64,000 bases of DNA from CAZSLI01 sp964607705 (lineage in GTDB: Bacteria; Actinomycetota; Coriobacteriia; Anaerosomatales; PHET01), in NCBI GenBank assembly GCA_964607705.1, contig CAZSLI010000002.1, positions 1 through 64,000 of the forward strand. Reading direction: 5' to 3'. The notes under the pieces were generated by a model. The model had not been told where the DNA came from. It saw nothing but the letters and a program-made list of their open reading frames with translations, and ran no database searches. Positions within the stretch are counted from its first letter, which is position 1; every line of letters starts with the position of its first letter. A program made the position numbers and the translations under genes. This document shows, one piece after another, positions 1 through 7,507 of this stretch.

Positions 1-376
1 CGCGGTCGGTCATGAGCGGGAAATCGCCCATGAACACCGACTGCTCCTTCATCTCGCCCGTTTCCTTGTTGATGAAACGAACGTCAACAAAGAGGGGTGC
101 CTGGAAGGACATGTCCTTCTCCTTGCACTCCTCTACTGAGTATTTGGGCTCACCGAACTCGTGAGCGCCGAACTCTACCGCCAGGGTTCCGGTGAAGTCC
201 TCGATTGGAGAGATGTCCTGGAAGGTCTCGCGAAGTCCCTGATCCAGGAACCACGCGAACGAGTCTTTCTGTATTGCAATGAGATTGGGGACGTCGAGAA
301 CTTCGGGGATTTTCGCGAAGCTTCGACGCTCGCGCCGGTCGGCGCTGAGAACAGGGGAACCTTCTCCGCGGGGCAC
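1..376 (-). CDS. rpoB: RNA polymerase beta subunit, N-terminal part (partial)
   Basis: This is the first 125 codons of the beta subunit of RNA polymerase; the gene runs off the left edge. The reverse-strand reading includes VLDVPNLIAIQKDSFAWFL and FGEPKYSVEECKEKDMSFQ, which are typical of the RpoB protrusion start. I chose the GTG at 376 because an AAGGAGG ribosome-binding site lies nine bases upstream and the frame is closed by a stop only 20 codons further up. It is the last gene here of the rplJ-rplL-rpoB arrangement, 198 bases after rplL, with a strong hairpin in between. The family assignment is certain; the start is likely but not proven. Confidence 0.96.
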   Translation of the reverse strand, partial: MPRGEGSPVLSADRRERRSFAKIPEVLDVPNLIAIQKDSFAWFLDQGLRETFQDISPIEDFTGTLAVEFGAHEFGEPKYSVEECKEKDMSFQAPLFVDVRFINKETGEMKEQSVFMGDFPLMTDR

Positions 377-487
377 CAGGCGATTCCTCCTTCGGAAGAC
401 GAAGCGGCCGACATTAGTCGCAAAGTGATAGGCTAGTCAATACCCATCTTGGCGTCAAGAACTTTCTTGTACGCGCCGAATATGTGT

Positions 488-525
488 GGAAGGGCCGGAG
501 ACCCACCAGGGTTTCCGGCCCTTCC
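488..525 (-). terminator. Hairpin between rplL and rpoB (attenuator candidate)
   Basis: A perfect 12-bp stem (GGAAGGGCCGGA paired with TCCGGCCCTTCC) with a 14-base loop lies in the rplL-rpoB gap. No long T-run follows on the minus strand, so it looks more like a partial attenuator or RNase processing site than a full stop. That is the role such hairpins play between rplL and rpoB in other bacteria. Confidence 0.55.
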
Positions 526-574
526 GTTTCATCGGGCACCGCTGCGGAGCGGCGACCGAAGCAAGAACGGGTTG

Positions 575-955
575 TTACTTGAGGGTGACGGCCGCGCCGG
601 CGTCCTCGAGCTTACCCTTGGCCTCCTCGGCCTTGTCCTTGGCAGCACCCTCGAGGACGGCCTTGGGGGCACCCTCGACGAGGTCCTTGGCCTCCTTGAG
701 ACCAAGACCGGTGAGCTCGCGGACGACCTTGATGACGGCGATCTTGTTGTCGCCGAAGCCCTCGAGGACGACGTCGAAGGAGGTCTTCTCCTCCTCGACA
801 GCTGCCTCGGCGCCACCGGCGGGCATGGCGCCCATCATGACGGGAGCGGCGGCCGACACGCCGAAGACTTCCTCAAGCTCCTTGACGAGCTCGCTGAGCT
901 CGAGGGCGGGCATGGCCTTGATGGCCTCGATGATCTCTTCCCTGCTAACAGCCAT
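575..955 (-). CDS. rplL: 50S ribosomal protein L7/L12
   Basis: This 126-residue acidic protein has the normal L7/L12 plan. An N-terminal dimerisation helix (ELSELVKELEEVFGV) is followed by an Ala/Gly/Met hinge at about residues 34-52. The C-terminal domain has the factor-binding signature GLGLKEAKDLVEGAPK. L7/L12 forms the ribosomal stalk that recruits translation GTPases. It follows rplJ by 69 bases and is presumably co-transcribed with it and with rpoB. The start is preceded by AGGAG-like purines. Identification is certain. Confidence 0.98.
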   Translation of the reverse strand: MAVSREEIIEAIKAMPALELSELVKELEEVFGVSAAAPVMMGAMPAGGAEAAVEEEKTSFDVVLEGFGDNKIAVIKVVRELTGLGLKEAKDLVEGAPKAVLEGAAKDKAEEAKGKLEDAGAAVTLK

Positions 956-1024
956 TCTTCAAATCTCCTTCTGATCACGCGGCCCGCATCGGGCGGAACC
1001 GCACCATGGGTCTGCGGTCCGCCG

Positions 1025-1543
1025 TTAGGCGGCCTTCTGCTTGGCGATCGCGTCCAGCACAGTGGCGAACGCGCGCGCCGGTCCCGCCAGCACGCGAACG
1101 GTGCCGGTGAGGGGGTTCTGCATCGTGCCGAGAAGCTTGGCGATGAGCTCTTCGCGAGACGGCAGGCTGGCGATGGCCTTGACGCCGTCAGCGTCGACCA
1201 CCTGGCTCTGCACGTATCCGCCCTTGAGCTCGAGCGCCTGGAACTCCTTTGCAAAGGCGGTGAGCGCCTTTGCCGGGGCAACGGCATCGCCCTCGATGAA
1301 GACGAAGGCCGTCGGTCCCGCGAGATAGTCGTCCATGTTCGGGAGCGCAAGCTCACGAATGGCGATCTCGGTCAGGGTGTTCTTGTAGACCTTGATCTCG
1401 CTGCCCTGCTCACGGAGTCGGTTACGGAGCTGCTGCATCTCCTTAACGCTGAGTCCGCGGTAGTCGATCATGATCACGGCTTCGGCGGAATTGAACCGCT
1501 CCTTGATCTCGACTACGAGCTCTTCTTTACGATCAGTTGGCAT
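1025..1543 (-). CDS. rplJ: 50S ribosomal protein L10
   Basis: L10 anchors the L7/L12 stalk on 23S rRNA. The protein is 172 residues, the usual length. It shows the N-terminal rRNA-binding part (DRKEELVVEIKERFNSAEAV, then IDYRGLSVKEMQQLRNRLR) and a C-terminal helix for L7/L12. An in-frame GTG two codons upstream (1549) is possible, but I prefer the ATG at 1543 because GGAGGT sits six bases before it. The long upstream region carries the expected L10-leader signature, so autogenous control by L10(L12)4 is likely. Confidence 0.97.
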   Translation of the reverse strand: MPTDRKEELVVEIKERFNSAEAVIMIDYRGLSVKEMQQLRNRLREQGSEIKVYKNTLTEIAIRELALPNMDDYLAGPTAFVFIEGDAVAPAKALTAFAKEFQALELKGGYVQSQVVDADGVKAIASLPSREELIAKLLGTMQNPLTGTVRVLAGPARAFATVLDAIAKQKAA

Positions 1544-1589
1544 ATACACACCTCCCTTCCTTGAGCGCGTACTCCCGGCCGGCCCACGA

Positions 1590-1740
1590 GGGGCACTGGT
1601 CGGGCCGCGCCATCCGGAAGGAATCGCCCTCCAAATAGAACGCGGCCCCCGTCACCGTGAAGGCAGCGGAGGCCGCGGACAGATTCTCATCTGCGCACCG
1701 CGTGTGCGGTGCTCATGCGACCACCTCGGCAGGCGGAGCG
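1590..1740 (-). promoter_or_regulatory. L10 (rplJ) leader RNA
   Basis: The 339 bases between rplA and rplJ hold no gene but are structured. On the minus strand, 1734-1723 reads GCCTGCCGAGGT, which matches the conserved L10-leader signature as I remember it. A small CACCGC/GCGGTG hairpin lies at 1696-1711. Further down, CGCGGCC and GGCCGCG (1641-1647 and 1671-1677) can pair and are followed by the T-rich TTCTATTT, so this could be an attenuator that L10(L12)4 controls. The leader identity comes from motif recall; a covariance-model search would settle it. Confidence 0.65.
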
Positions 1741-1793
1741 TCGTCGTGCTCCATTACGCCCGAAATCCTTCGGACACCGGCTGTCTTCGGCAG

Positions 1794-1861
1794 CGGATAG
1801 TGCGCGCTTTGATGTTGTCAACGCGAGGTCGTAGTTTGTACGCCTCACTGACGGCTGTCAA
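1794..1861 (-). promoter_or_regulatory. Two candidate promoters for rplJ-rplL-rpoB
   Basis: Two perfect TTGACA -35 boxes occur on the minus strand. One (1821-1816) is followed after 16 bases by TATCCG (1799-1794). The other (1861-1856) is followed after 17 bases by the poorer CAAACT (1838-1833). Both lie just upstream of the L10 leader, so the L10 operon likely has its own promoter rather than depending only on readthrough from rplA. Confidence 0.5.
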
Positions 1862-1882
1862 GCAGCCGCCGCCACTCGAAGC

Positions 1883-2590
1883 CTAGGCCTCGAGGAGGTT
1901 GCGGAGCATGCTCGGGTCGACCTTGATGCCGGGGCCCATGGTCGAAGCGATGGTGATCGACTTGATGTACTTGCCCTTCGCGGACGCCGGCTTGGCGCGT
2001 ACGATCTCGTCAAGCAGGGAGCCGTAGTTCTCCACGAGCGCCTTCGCCTCGAACGAGACGCGGCCGAGCGGCACGTGACAGATGCCGAACTTGTCGGCGC
2101 GATACTCGACGCGACCGGCCTTCAGCTCCTGGATGATCTGAGCGACGTTCATGGTCACGGTGCCCAGCTTCGGGTTCGGCATGAGACCCCTGGGGCCGAG
2201 AGCCTTACCGAGCCGGCCGACCTTGCCCATCATGTCGGGAGTGGCGACTGCGGTGTCGAAGTCGAACCAGCCACCCTCGATCTTGGCGACGAGGTCGTCG
2301 CTACCCACGATGTCGGCGCCTGCGGCCTCGGCCTCGCGCGCCTTCTCGCCCTCGGCGAAGACTGCGACACGCACGTCCTTGCCGGTGCCGTTGGGCAGCG
2401 ACACGGAACCGCGGATCTGCTGATCGGCGTGGCGGGTGTCGATGCCGAGGCGGAAGTGCACCTCGACGGTCTCGTCGAACTTCGCCGCAGCGATCTCCTT
2501 GACGAGCGTCATCGCCTCGAGAGGCGTGTAGAGGCGATCGCTCTCCACCTTCGCAGACGCCGCCTTGTAGTTCTTTCCTACCTTGGCCAT
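1883..2590 (-). CDS. rplA: 50S ribosomal protein L1
   Basis: L1 is 235 residues here and matches the family along its length. It opens MAKVGKNYKAA, carries PRGLMPNPKLGTVT (the most conserved L1 segment, about residue 130) and ends SITIASTMGPGIKVD. The start at 2590 is preceded by CAGGAGGAACGAA; a longer reading from 2638 has no support. L1 binds 23S rRNA at the exit-site stalk and in many bacteria also represses its own rplK-rplA mRNA. It follows rplK by 84 bases that include a strong hairpin. Confidence 0.97.
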   Translation of the reverse strand: MAKVGKNYKAASAKVESDRLYTPLEAMTLVKEIAAAKFDETVEVHFRLGIDTRHADQQIRGSVSLPNGTGKDVRVAVFAEGEKAREAEAAGADIVGSDDLVAKIEGGWFDFDTAVATPDMMGKVGRLGKALGPRGLMPNPKLGTVTMNVAQIIQELKAGRVEYRADKFGICHVPLGRVSFEAKALVENYGSLLDEIVRAKPASAKGKYIKSITIASTMGPGIKVDPSMLRNLLEA

Positions 2591-2635
2591 TTCGTTCCTC
2601 CTGTGGTCAACGGGCCGGCCTCGGCCCTCCCACGA

Positions 2636-2655
2636 CACGCGGCGGTCGCCGCGTG
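2636..2655. other. Perfect hairpin between rplK and rplA
   Basis: CACGCGGCG and CGCCGCGTG pair over nine bases with a two-base loop just after the rplK stop. There is no T-run, so termination is unlikely. An mRNA stability or L1-binding role is possible but unproven. Confidence 0.4.
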
Positions 2656-2674
2656 ACTTCCGATTGGTTCCGGA

Positions 2675-3100
2675 CTACTCGCCGATCTCGACGCCCATCG
2701 AGCGAGCGGTACCGGCGATGACGTTCATCGCGGCATCGATGTCGTTGGCGTTAAGGTCCGGCATCTTGGTCTCAGCGATCTGGCGAAGCTGATCCTTCGA
2801 CAGCGTGGCGACCTTGGTCCGGTTGGGAGCAGCCGAGCCGCTCTCGATGCCGAGCGCCTGCTTGATCAGCACTGCAGCCGGCGGGGTCTTGGTGATGAAG
2901 TCGAAGCTGCGGTCTTCGTAGACCGTGATCTCGACCGGGATGATCGTGCCCTGCTTGTCTGCCGTGGCGGCGTTGAACGCCTGGCAGAACTGCATGATGT
3001 TCACCTGGTGCTGGCCCAATGCGGGACCGACCGGCGGGGCCGGGTTGGCCTGGCCGCCGGGAATCTGCAACTTGATGAAGCCTGCCACTTTCTTGGCCAT
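2675..3100 (-). CDS. rplK: 50S ribosomal protein L11
   Basis: This 141-residue protein matches L11 throughout. It has the proline-rich GGQANPAPPVGPALGQHQVN near residue 20 and the C-terminal rRNA-binding domain with VEITVYEDRSF and KTPPAAVLIKQALG. L11 binds the GTPase-associated centre of 23S rRNA. I chose the start at 3100 (MAKKVAGFIKLQ); the upstream in-frame extension is not L11-like. A GC-rich inverted repeat at 3123-3140 precedes it. It lies directly downstream of nusG, the conserved order. Confidence 0.98.
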   Translation of the reverse strand: MAKKVAGFIKLQIPGGQANPAPPVGPALGQHQVNIMQFCQAFNAATADKQGTIIPVEITVYEDRSFDFITKTPPAAVLIKQALGIESGSAAPNRTKVATLSKDQLRQIAETKMPDLNANDIDAAMNVIAGTARSMGVEIGE

Positions 3101-3236
3101 GACTATCGTCCTTCTCAATGTAGCGGGCGAACGCGCCCGCATCGCTTCCTGTTATCAGTACGGCTTGCCGGAGAAGCGTCCGCATCGAGGAGGGAGTAGC
3201 TCCATCGGGCGGCCAGCGTGCCGTTGGTACCCAGAC

Positions 3237-3767
3237 TTAGACGCGCGTTACCTGACCGAACTCAAGCTCGACCGGGGTCTCTCTGCCGAAGATCGTGACC
3301 ATGACCTTGAGAGTCGAGCGGTCGAGGTTGACCTCGGCGATGGTGCCGTCGAACTCGGCGAAGGGACCGGACGTCACCTTGACGTTCATGCCCTCAACGA
3401 AGTCGGTGGTGGTCTTCTGCTTCGCGCCGGCCTCGGTGCGCTTCATGATCCGGTTGAACTCATCACGAGACAGCGGGACCGGCTTTCCCTGGCTGCCGAC
3501 GAAGCCGGTTACACCGGGCGTGTTGCGCACGACGTACCACGACTCATCGTCGAGTTCCATCTGCACCAGGATGTAGCCCGGGAAGACCTTCTTCTCGGAG
3601 GTGACCCGGCGGCCGCCCTCCTTGAGGTCCGTGACGGTCTCCGTGGGGATCTTCACGTCGTAGATCTTGTTCTGCATGCCCATGGACTCGATGCGGTGCA
3701 GCAGGTTAGTGCGGACCTTGTTCTCGTAGCCCGAGTAGGTGTGGATGACGTACCACTTCTTAGCCAT
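3237..3767 (-). CDS. nusG: Transcription termination/antitermination factor NusG
   Basis: NusG bridges RNA polymerase to Rho or to ribosomal S10. The 176-residue protein has the NGN domain first (KKWYVIHTYSGYENKVRTNL, then VFPGYILVQMELDDESWYVV). A KOW domain follows at about residue 125 onward (VKVTSGPFAEFDGTIAEV). It has the standard bacterial length without the long N-terminal extension of many other actinobacteria. It begins three bases after the secE stop, so secE and nusG are surely one transcript. Confidence 0.98.
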   Translation of the reverse strand: MAKKWYVIHTYSGYENKVRTNLLHRIESMGMQNKIYDVKIPTETVTDLKEGGRRVTSEKKVFPGYILVQMELDDESWYVVRNTPGVTGFVGSQGKPVPLSRDEFNRIMKRTEAGAKQKTTTDFVEGMNVKVTSGPFAEFDGTIAEVNLDRSTLKVMVTIFGRETPVELEFGQVTRV

Positions 3768-3770
3768 CGG

Positions 3771-4058
3771 TTAGCCGATCCCGTTGACGAGGCGCAGGAC
3801 GTACACCACGACGGTGTCGATGGCGAAGATGAGTGCCGAGAAGAAGATCAGCGTCACGATGACCACGACGCTCGAGTTGATGATCTCGGGGCGGGTCGGC
3901 CACACGACGCGCTTCATCTCCCCCCGCACGTCCCTGAAGTACTGCATCAGGCGCGCGAAGAAGTTCGGCTTGTCGCTCTTGGTCGGCTTGGCCGCCTTGG
4001 GCGTCTTTGCCGCCTTGGTCTTGCCATCGGCGGTGATTGCCTTAGCCATTGTCGTCAT
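3771..4058 (-). CDS. secE: Preprotein translocase subunit SecE
   Basis: SecE clamps SecY in the plasma-membrane translocon. This 95-residue form has a Lys/Ala-rich head, the amphipathic segment with FFARLMQYFRDVRGEMKRVV and WPTRPEI, and one membrane helix (VVVIVTLIFFSALIFAIDTV). That is the usual single-span Gram-positive type. The start could be 4058 (MTTMAKAI) or 4049 (MAKAI); neither has a strong ribosome-binding site. It sits between tRNA-Trp and nusG, a common order. Confidence 0.95.
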   Translation of the reverse strand: MTTMAKAITADGKTKAAKTPKAAKPTKSDKPNFFARLMQYFRDVRGEMKRVVWPTRPEIINSSVVVIVTLIFFSALIFAIDTVVVYVLRLVNGIG

Positions 4059-4132
4059 CCGTCCGTTCCGGCAGCTCACGGTTGAGCCGCCCTCAACAAA
4101 CGTCGCGGCGGTGAGCCGCGACGGGAGAGTAC

Positions 4133-4209
4133 TGGCAGGCCAGGAGGGACTCGAACCCCCAACATCCGGTTTTGGAGACCGGCGCTCTACCAATTGGAGC
4201 TACTGGCCT
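4133..4209 (-). tRNA. tRNA-Trp (CCA)
   Basis: A full cloverleaf reads on the minus strand: acceptor arms AGGCCAG and CTGGCCT, anticodon loop CTCCAAA giving CCA, T-loop TTCGAGT, discriminator G and an encoded 3' CCA at 4135-4133. It lies between rpmG and secE and so is co-transcribed with them. Confidence 0.97.
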
Positions 4210-4234
4210 GCATCCCCCACGCGGGGTTCGGAGA

Positions 4235-4384
4235 CTAGCGGGTCTCCTTGTGAACCGTGTGGGTCTTGCACCACTTGCAGTACTTCTTGAACTCGATGCG
4301 CTCAGGGTTGTTCTGCTTGTTCTTGTTGGTGGTGTAGTTACGGCGTTTGCACTCGGTGCACGCCAGCGTCACCAGCGTTCGCAT
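4235..4384 (-). CDS. rpmG: 50S ribosomal protein L33
   Basis: This is a 49-residue gene. The protein begins MRTLVTLACTECKRRNYTT and ends YCKWCKTHTVHKETR. Two CXXC pairs (residues 9/12 and 36/39) mark the zinc-binding form of L33. AAGGAGG lies a few bases before the ATG. The gene lies just behind the strong promoter at 4437-4466 and ahead of tRNA-Trp, secE and nusG, as in many Gram-positive genomes. Confidence 0.97.
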   Translation of the reverse strand: MRTLVTLACTECKRRNYTTNKNKQNNPERIEFKKYCKWCKTHTVHKETR

Positions 4385-4436
4385 GGATCCTCCTTGGGGC
4401 CGCGCGGGACCGCTCGGGGCGCGGGCGCGGTAGGGT

Positions 4437-4466
4437 ACATTAGCACCCTGTTTTCAGCACTGTCAA
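4437..4466 (-). promoter_or_regulatory. Promoter of rpmG-trnW-secE-nusG
   Basis: A TTGACA box (4466-4461) and TAATGT box (4442-4437) are separated by 18 bases on the minus strand, about 50 bases upstream of rpmG and past the tuf terminator hairpin. Confidence 0.7.
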
Positions 4467-4499
4467 ACGAGCGTACCGCCCATATCTAGGCGGCGAAAC

Positions 4500-4523
4500 G
4501 GGGCTCGGCACACGCCGAGCCCC
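4500..4523 (-). terminator. Terminator after tuf
   Basis: GGGGCTCGGC and GCCGAGCCCC form a perfect 10-bp stem with a 4-base loop 28 bases after the tuf stop, followed on the minus strand by GTTTCG. The T-run is short, but stem strength and position fit an intrinsic terminator. Confidence 0.65.
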
Positions 4524-4550
4524 GCGCAATTCGCTTCGTATCAGAGGTCC

Positions 4551-5738
<1,188 letters not shown>

Positions 5739-5852
5739 GAGTCTCCTCCTTCAAGGACCTCTTGCGACGGAGCCGGCCCCTTCAGGGCGCCGGCCGCGGT
5801 CCGTCTTCTCTCGTGCGTTCCATGTGCTTCGCGCGTGCATGCGTTATTCGAA

Positions 5853-5870
5853 ACGCCGCTCGCGCGGCGT
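5853..5870 (-). terminator. Hairpin between tRNA-Met and tuf
   Basis: ACGCCGC and GCGGCGT pair over 7 bp around a TCGC loop, and TTTCG follows on the minus strand. It lies 9 bases after the tRNA-Met CCA end. It could be a weak terminator that sets tRNA versus tuf levels, or a processing site. Confidence 0.4.
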
Positions 5871-5878
5871 GTAGAACC

Positions 5879-5955
5879 TGGTAGCGGTGGCTGGACTCGA
5901 ACCAGCGACGCCGCGGGTATGAACCGCGTGCTCTGACCAGCTGAGCTACACCGCC
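5879..5955 (-). tRNA. tRNA-Met (CAT)
   Basis: Minus-strand cloverleaf with acceptor arms GGCGGTG and CACCGCT (one G-T pair), anticodon stem CGCGG/CCGCG with loop TTCATAC giving CAT, T-arm CCAGC and encoded CCA. The acceptor starts with a paired G, so it is an elongator Met tRNA or an Ile2 tRNA (lysidine type) rather than an initiator. I favour elongator Met. Confidence 0.9.
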
Positions 5956-5987
5956 ATTGGTGTTCGTCCCGCCGCAGTGCGGTTCGG

Positions 5988-6063
<76 letters not shown>

Positions 6064-6099
6064 GTGACCTGGCCGAACGTGCTGCTGAACGAGGTCTCG

Positions 6100-6184
6100 T
6101 GGTGGGGGCGCATGGATTCGAACCATGGTAGGCGTAGCCAACGGGTTTACAGCCCGTCCCCTTTAGCCACTCGGGCACACCCCC
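6100..6184 (-). tRNA. tRNA-Tyr (GTA)
   Basis: This class II tRNA has a long variable arm. Acceptor arms are GGGGGTG and CGCCCCC, the anticodon loop CTGTAAA gives GTA, the T-arm is CATGG/CCATG, and CCA is encoded. It is the first gene of the tRNA-tuf transcript. Confidence 0.96.
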
Positions 6185-6256
6185 GCACGAAAAAAAAGGA
6201 CCTCTGTACGCTTTTCAAGTTGCGCGCCGAGAAATGCCTCGGCTAAGGCGAAAGGG

Positions 6257-6286
6257 ATAGTACTCCAACGCTTCTTCAAGTGTCAA
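6257..6286 (-). promoter_or_regulatory. Promoter of the tRNA-Tyr/Thr/Met-tuf operon
   Basis: TTGACA (6286-6281) and TACTAT (6262-6257) lie 18 bases apart on the minus strand, about 75 bases ahead of tRNA-Tyr. An eight-T tract (6197-6190) follows in the leader, but I see no strong hairpin directly before it. Confidence 0.7.
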
Positions 6287-6357
6287 CGACTACCACGGTG
6301 CCGGGCGTACCCACGATTCCGAGCCGCGACCGTCGAACTTCCGCATCGCCCCGAGTA

Positions 6358-6975
6358 TCAGGGAACGAGCGAGCGAAAGATAGGTCCCACGTTGCGTGTA
6401 CCCGCGATGGTCCGTTCGATGTCGGCTCGAGGCACAAGCCGGTACCACGCCGATGCACCACCCACGAGAACAGGGCGAGGCGTGTACCGTTCGAAGTTCG
6501 CCTCGAACCAGGCACGCGTAGGCGCCATCGGCAGGATCATGAGGTCGTCGCGGTCCACCAGCAACTCAGAGAAGAGGACCTCGTCCGGCTCGTTGACGAG
6601 TGCCTCGATCTCCTCGTCGGACTGAGCGATGGCAACGTAGTAGTAGTAGAGGTCGTCCGCGTCGGACTGGAACATCCAACCGGGCTCCCTCGTGGCGGCG
6701 TTCGCGACGGCCTCGAAGGCGTAGCTGCCTTCATCGTTGCGGTAGAAGGCGAGTGACCGGTCGGCCACCTTGGCGGCGTCGGACCCATAGTACGGATCCG
6801 GCTTCACCTTGATACGCCTGCGCGACGACTCCCAGGCATAGGTGATCTCAACGCCGCGGCCCATGCTCGCCCGCCCTTCCGAGCGCGCCACGTCCTGACG
6901 TCCACCCTGCGTGAGCCAGCGGGCGATGATCCTCTCGGCGACGTTCTGATAGGCCTGCGGTCCGCGTATCGACAT
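6358..6975 (-). CDS. Hypothetical protein, downstream partner of the cNMP-binding protein
   Basis: A 205-residue soluble-looking protein that I cannot assign to a family. It has an N-terminal region with charged helices (QNVAERIIARWL), a central Tyr-rich stretch (DDLYYYYVAIAQ) and an acidic segment with EEIEALVNEPDEVLF. It has no signal peptide, membrane span or obvious catalytic motif. Its ATG lies three bases after the stop of the cyclic-nucleotide-binding gene, so the two are co-transcribed and possibly functionally linked. It also lies immediately upstream of the tRNA-tuf promoter. Confidence 0.75.
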   Translation of the reverse strand: MSIRGPQAYQNVAERIIARWLTQGGRQDVARSEGRASMGRGVEITYAWESSRRRIKVKPDPYYGSDAAKVADRSLAFYRNDEGSYAFEAVANAATREPGWMFQSDADDLYYYYVAIAQSDEEIEALVNEPDEVLFSELLVDRDDLMILPMAPTRAWFEANFERYTPRPVLVGGASAWYRLVPRADIERTIAGTRNVGPIFRSLVP

Positions 6976-6978
6976 CCC

Positions 6979-7392
6979 CTACCGCCCGAGCCGTTCGTCG
7001 GCCACGCGGAGACGGCGGCTCAGCACCTCGAGCAGCTTGATGGCGATGGACGGATGCTTCTCGAGCAACGCTTTGAAGTCCCAGCTCGAGAGCATGAGGC
7101 ACTGGGTCAACTCAAGCGCCCGAATGGTCGCCGACCGTGGCGCTTGGTCGAGCAGGGACATCTCGCCGAAGAAGTCGCCCGGGCCAAAGGCGCCCAAGGA
7201 CGTGCCGTCACGGAGGATCTCCACGCGACCGGCGAGCACGAGGTAGAAGGCCTGGCCGGGAGTGCCTTGGGTCACGATGATCTGGCCGGGCAGGAACTGG
7301 CTCTCCTGAGCGACCTGGGCGATCGCCGCAATCTCCTCGGCGGTGCAGTTCGCGAAGATAGGCACGCGGGACAGGAATGATTCGTGTGCCAC
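6979..7392 (-). CDS. Stand-alone cyclic nucleotide-binding domain protein
   Basis: This 137-residue protein is essentially one cNMP-binding (CAP_ED) domain. Visible signatures are QFLPGQIIVTQGTPGQAFYL, GRVEILRDG, and the phosphate-binding cassette FGEMSLLDQAPRSATIRA. There is no C-terminal helix-turn-helix, so it is not a classical Crp regulator; it more likely transmits cAMP or cGMP binding to a partner. GTG start with GGGGGAG upstream. It is divergent from a class III cyclase gene 115 bases away, which suggests the ligand is made next door. The partner may be the 205-residue protein behind it. Confidence 0.9.
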   Translation of the reverse strand: MAHESFLSRVPIFANCTAEEIAAIAQVAQESQFLPGQIIVTQGTPGQAFYLVLAGRVEILRDGTSLGAFGPGDFFGEMSLLDQAPRSATIRALELTQCLMLSSWDFKALLEKHPSIAIKLLEVLSRRLRVADERLGR

Positions 7393-7507
7393 GGCTCTCC
7401 CCCTTCATAGGCGTCCACTTTGGCAAGCCCATCAAGTGTAGCGCAGACGCAGACGTGCCGATGCTTCAAAATGAGCAGCATTCCGTATCTCTCGAGGAGG
7501 AGTCACC

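Noticed and set aside
449..1564. Long plus-strand open frame covering rplL and rplJ, and similar long frames antisense to tuf, clpC, cheA and pilT
   Set aside because: These are low-complexity shadows of GC-rich genes on the other strand, with Leu/Asp/Glu- or Arg/Ser-rich translations and no family features.
6190..6197. Eight-T run on the minus strand as an intrinsic terminator before tRNA-Tyr
   Set aside because: No stable GC hairpin lies directly upstream of it, and a terminator there would silence the tRNA-tuf transcript.
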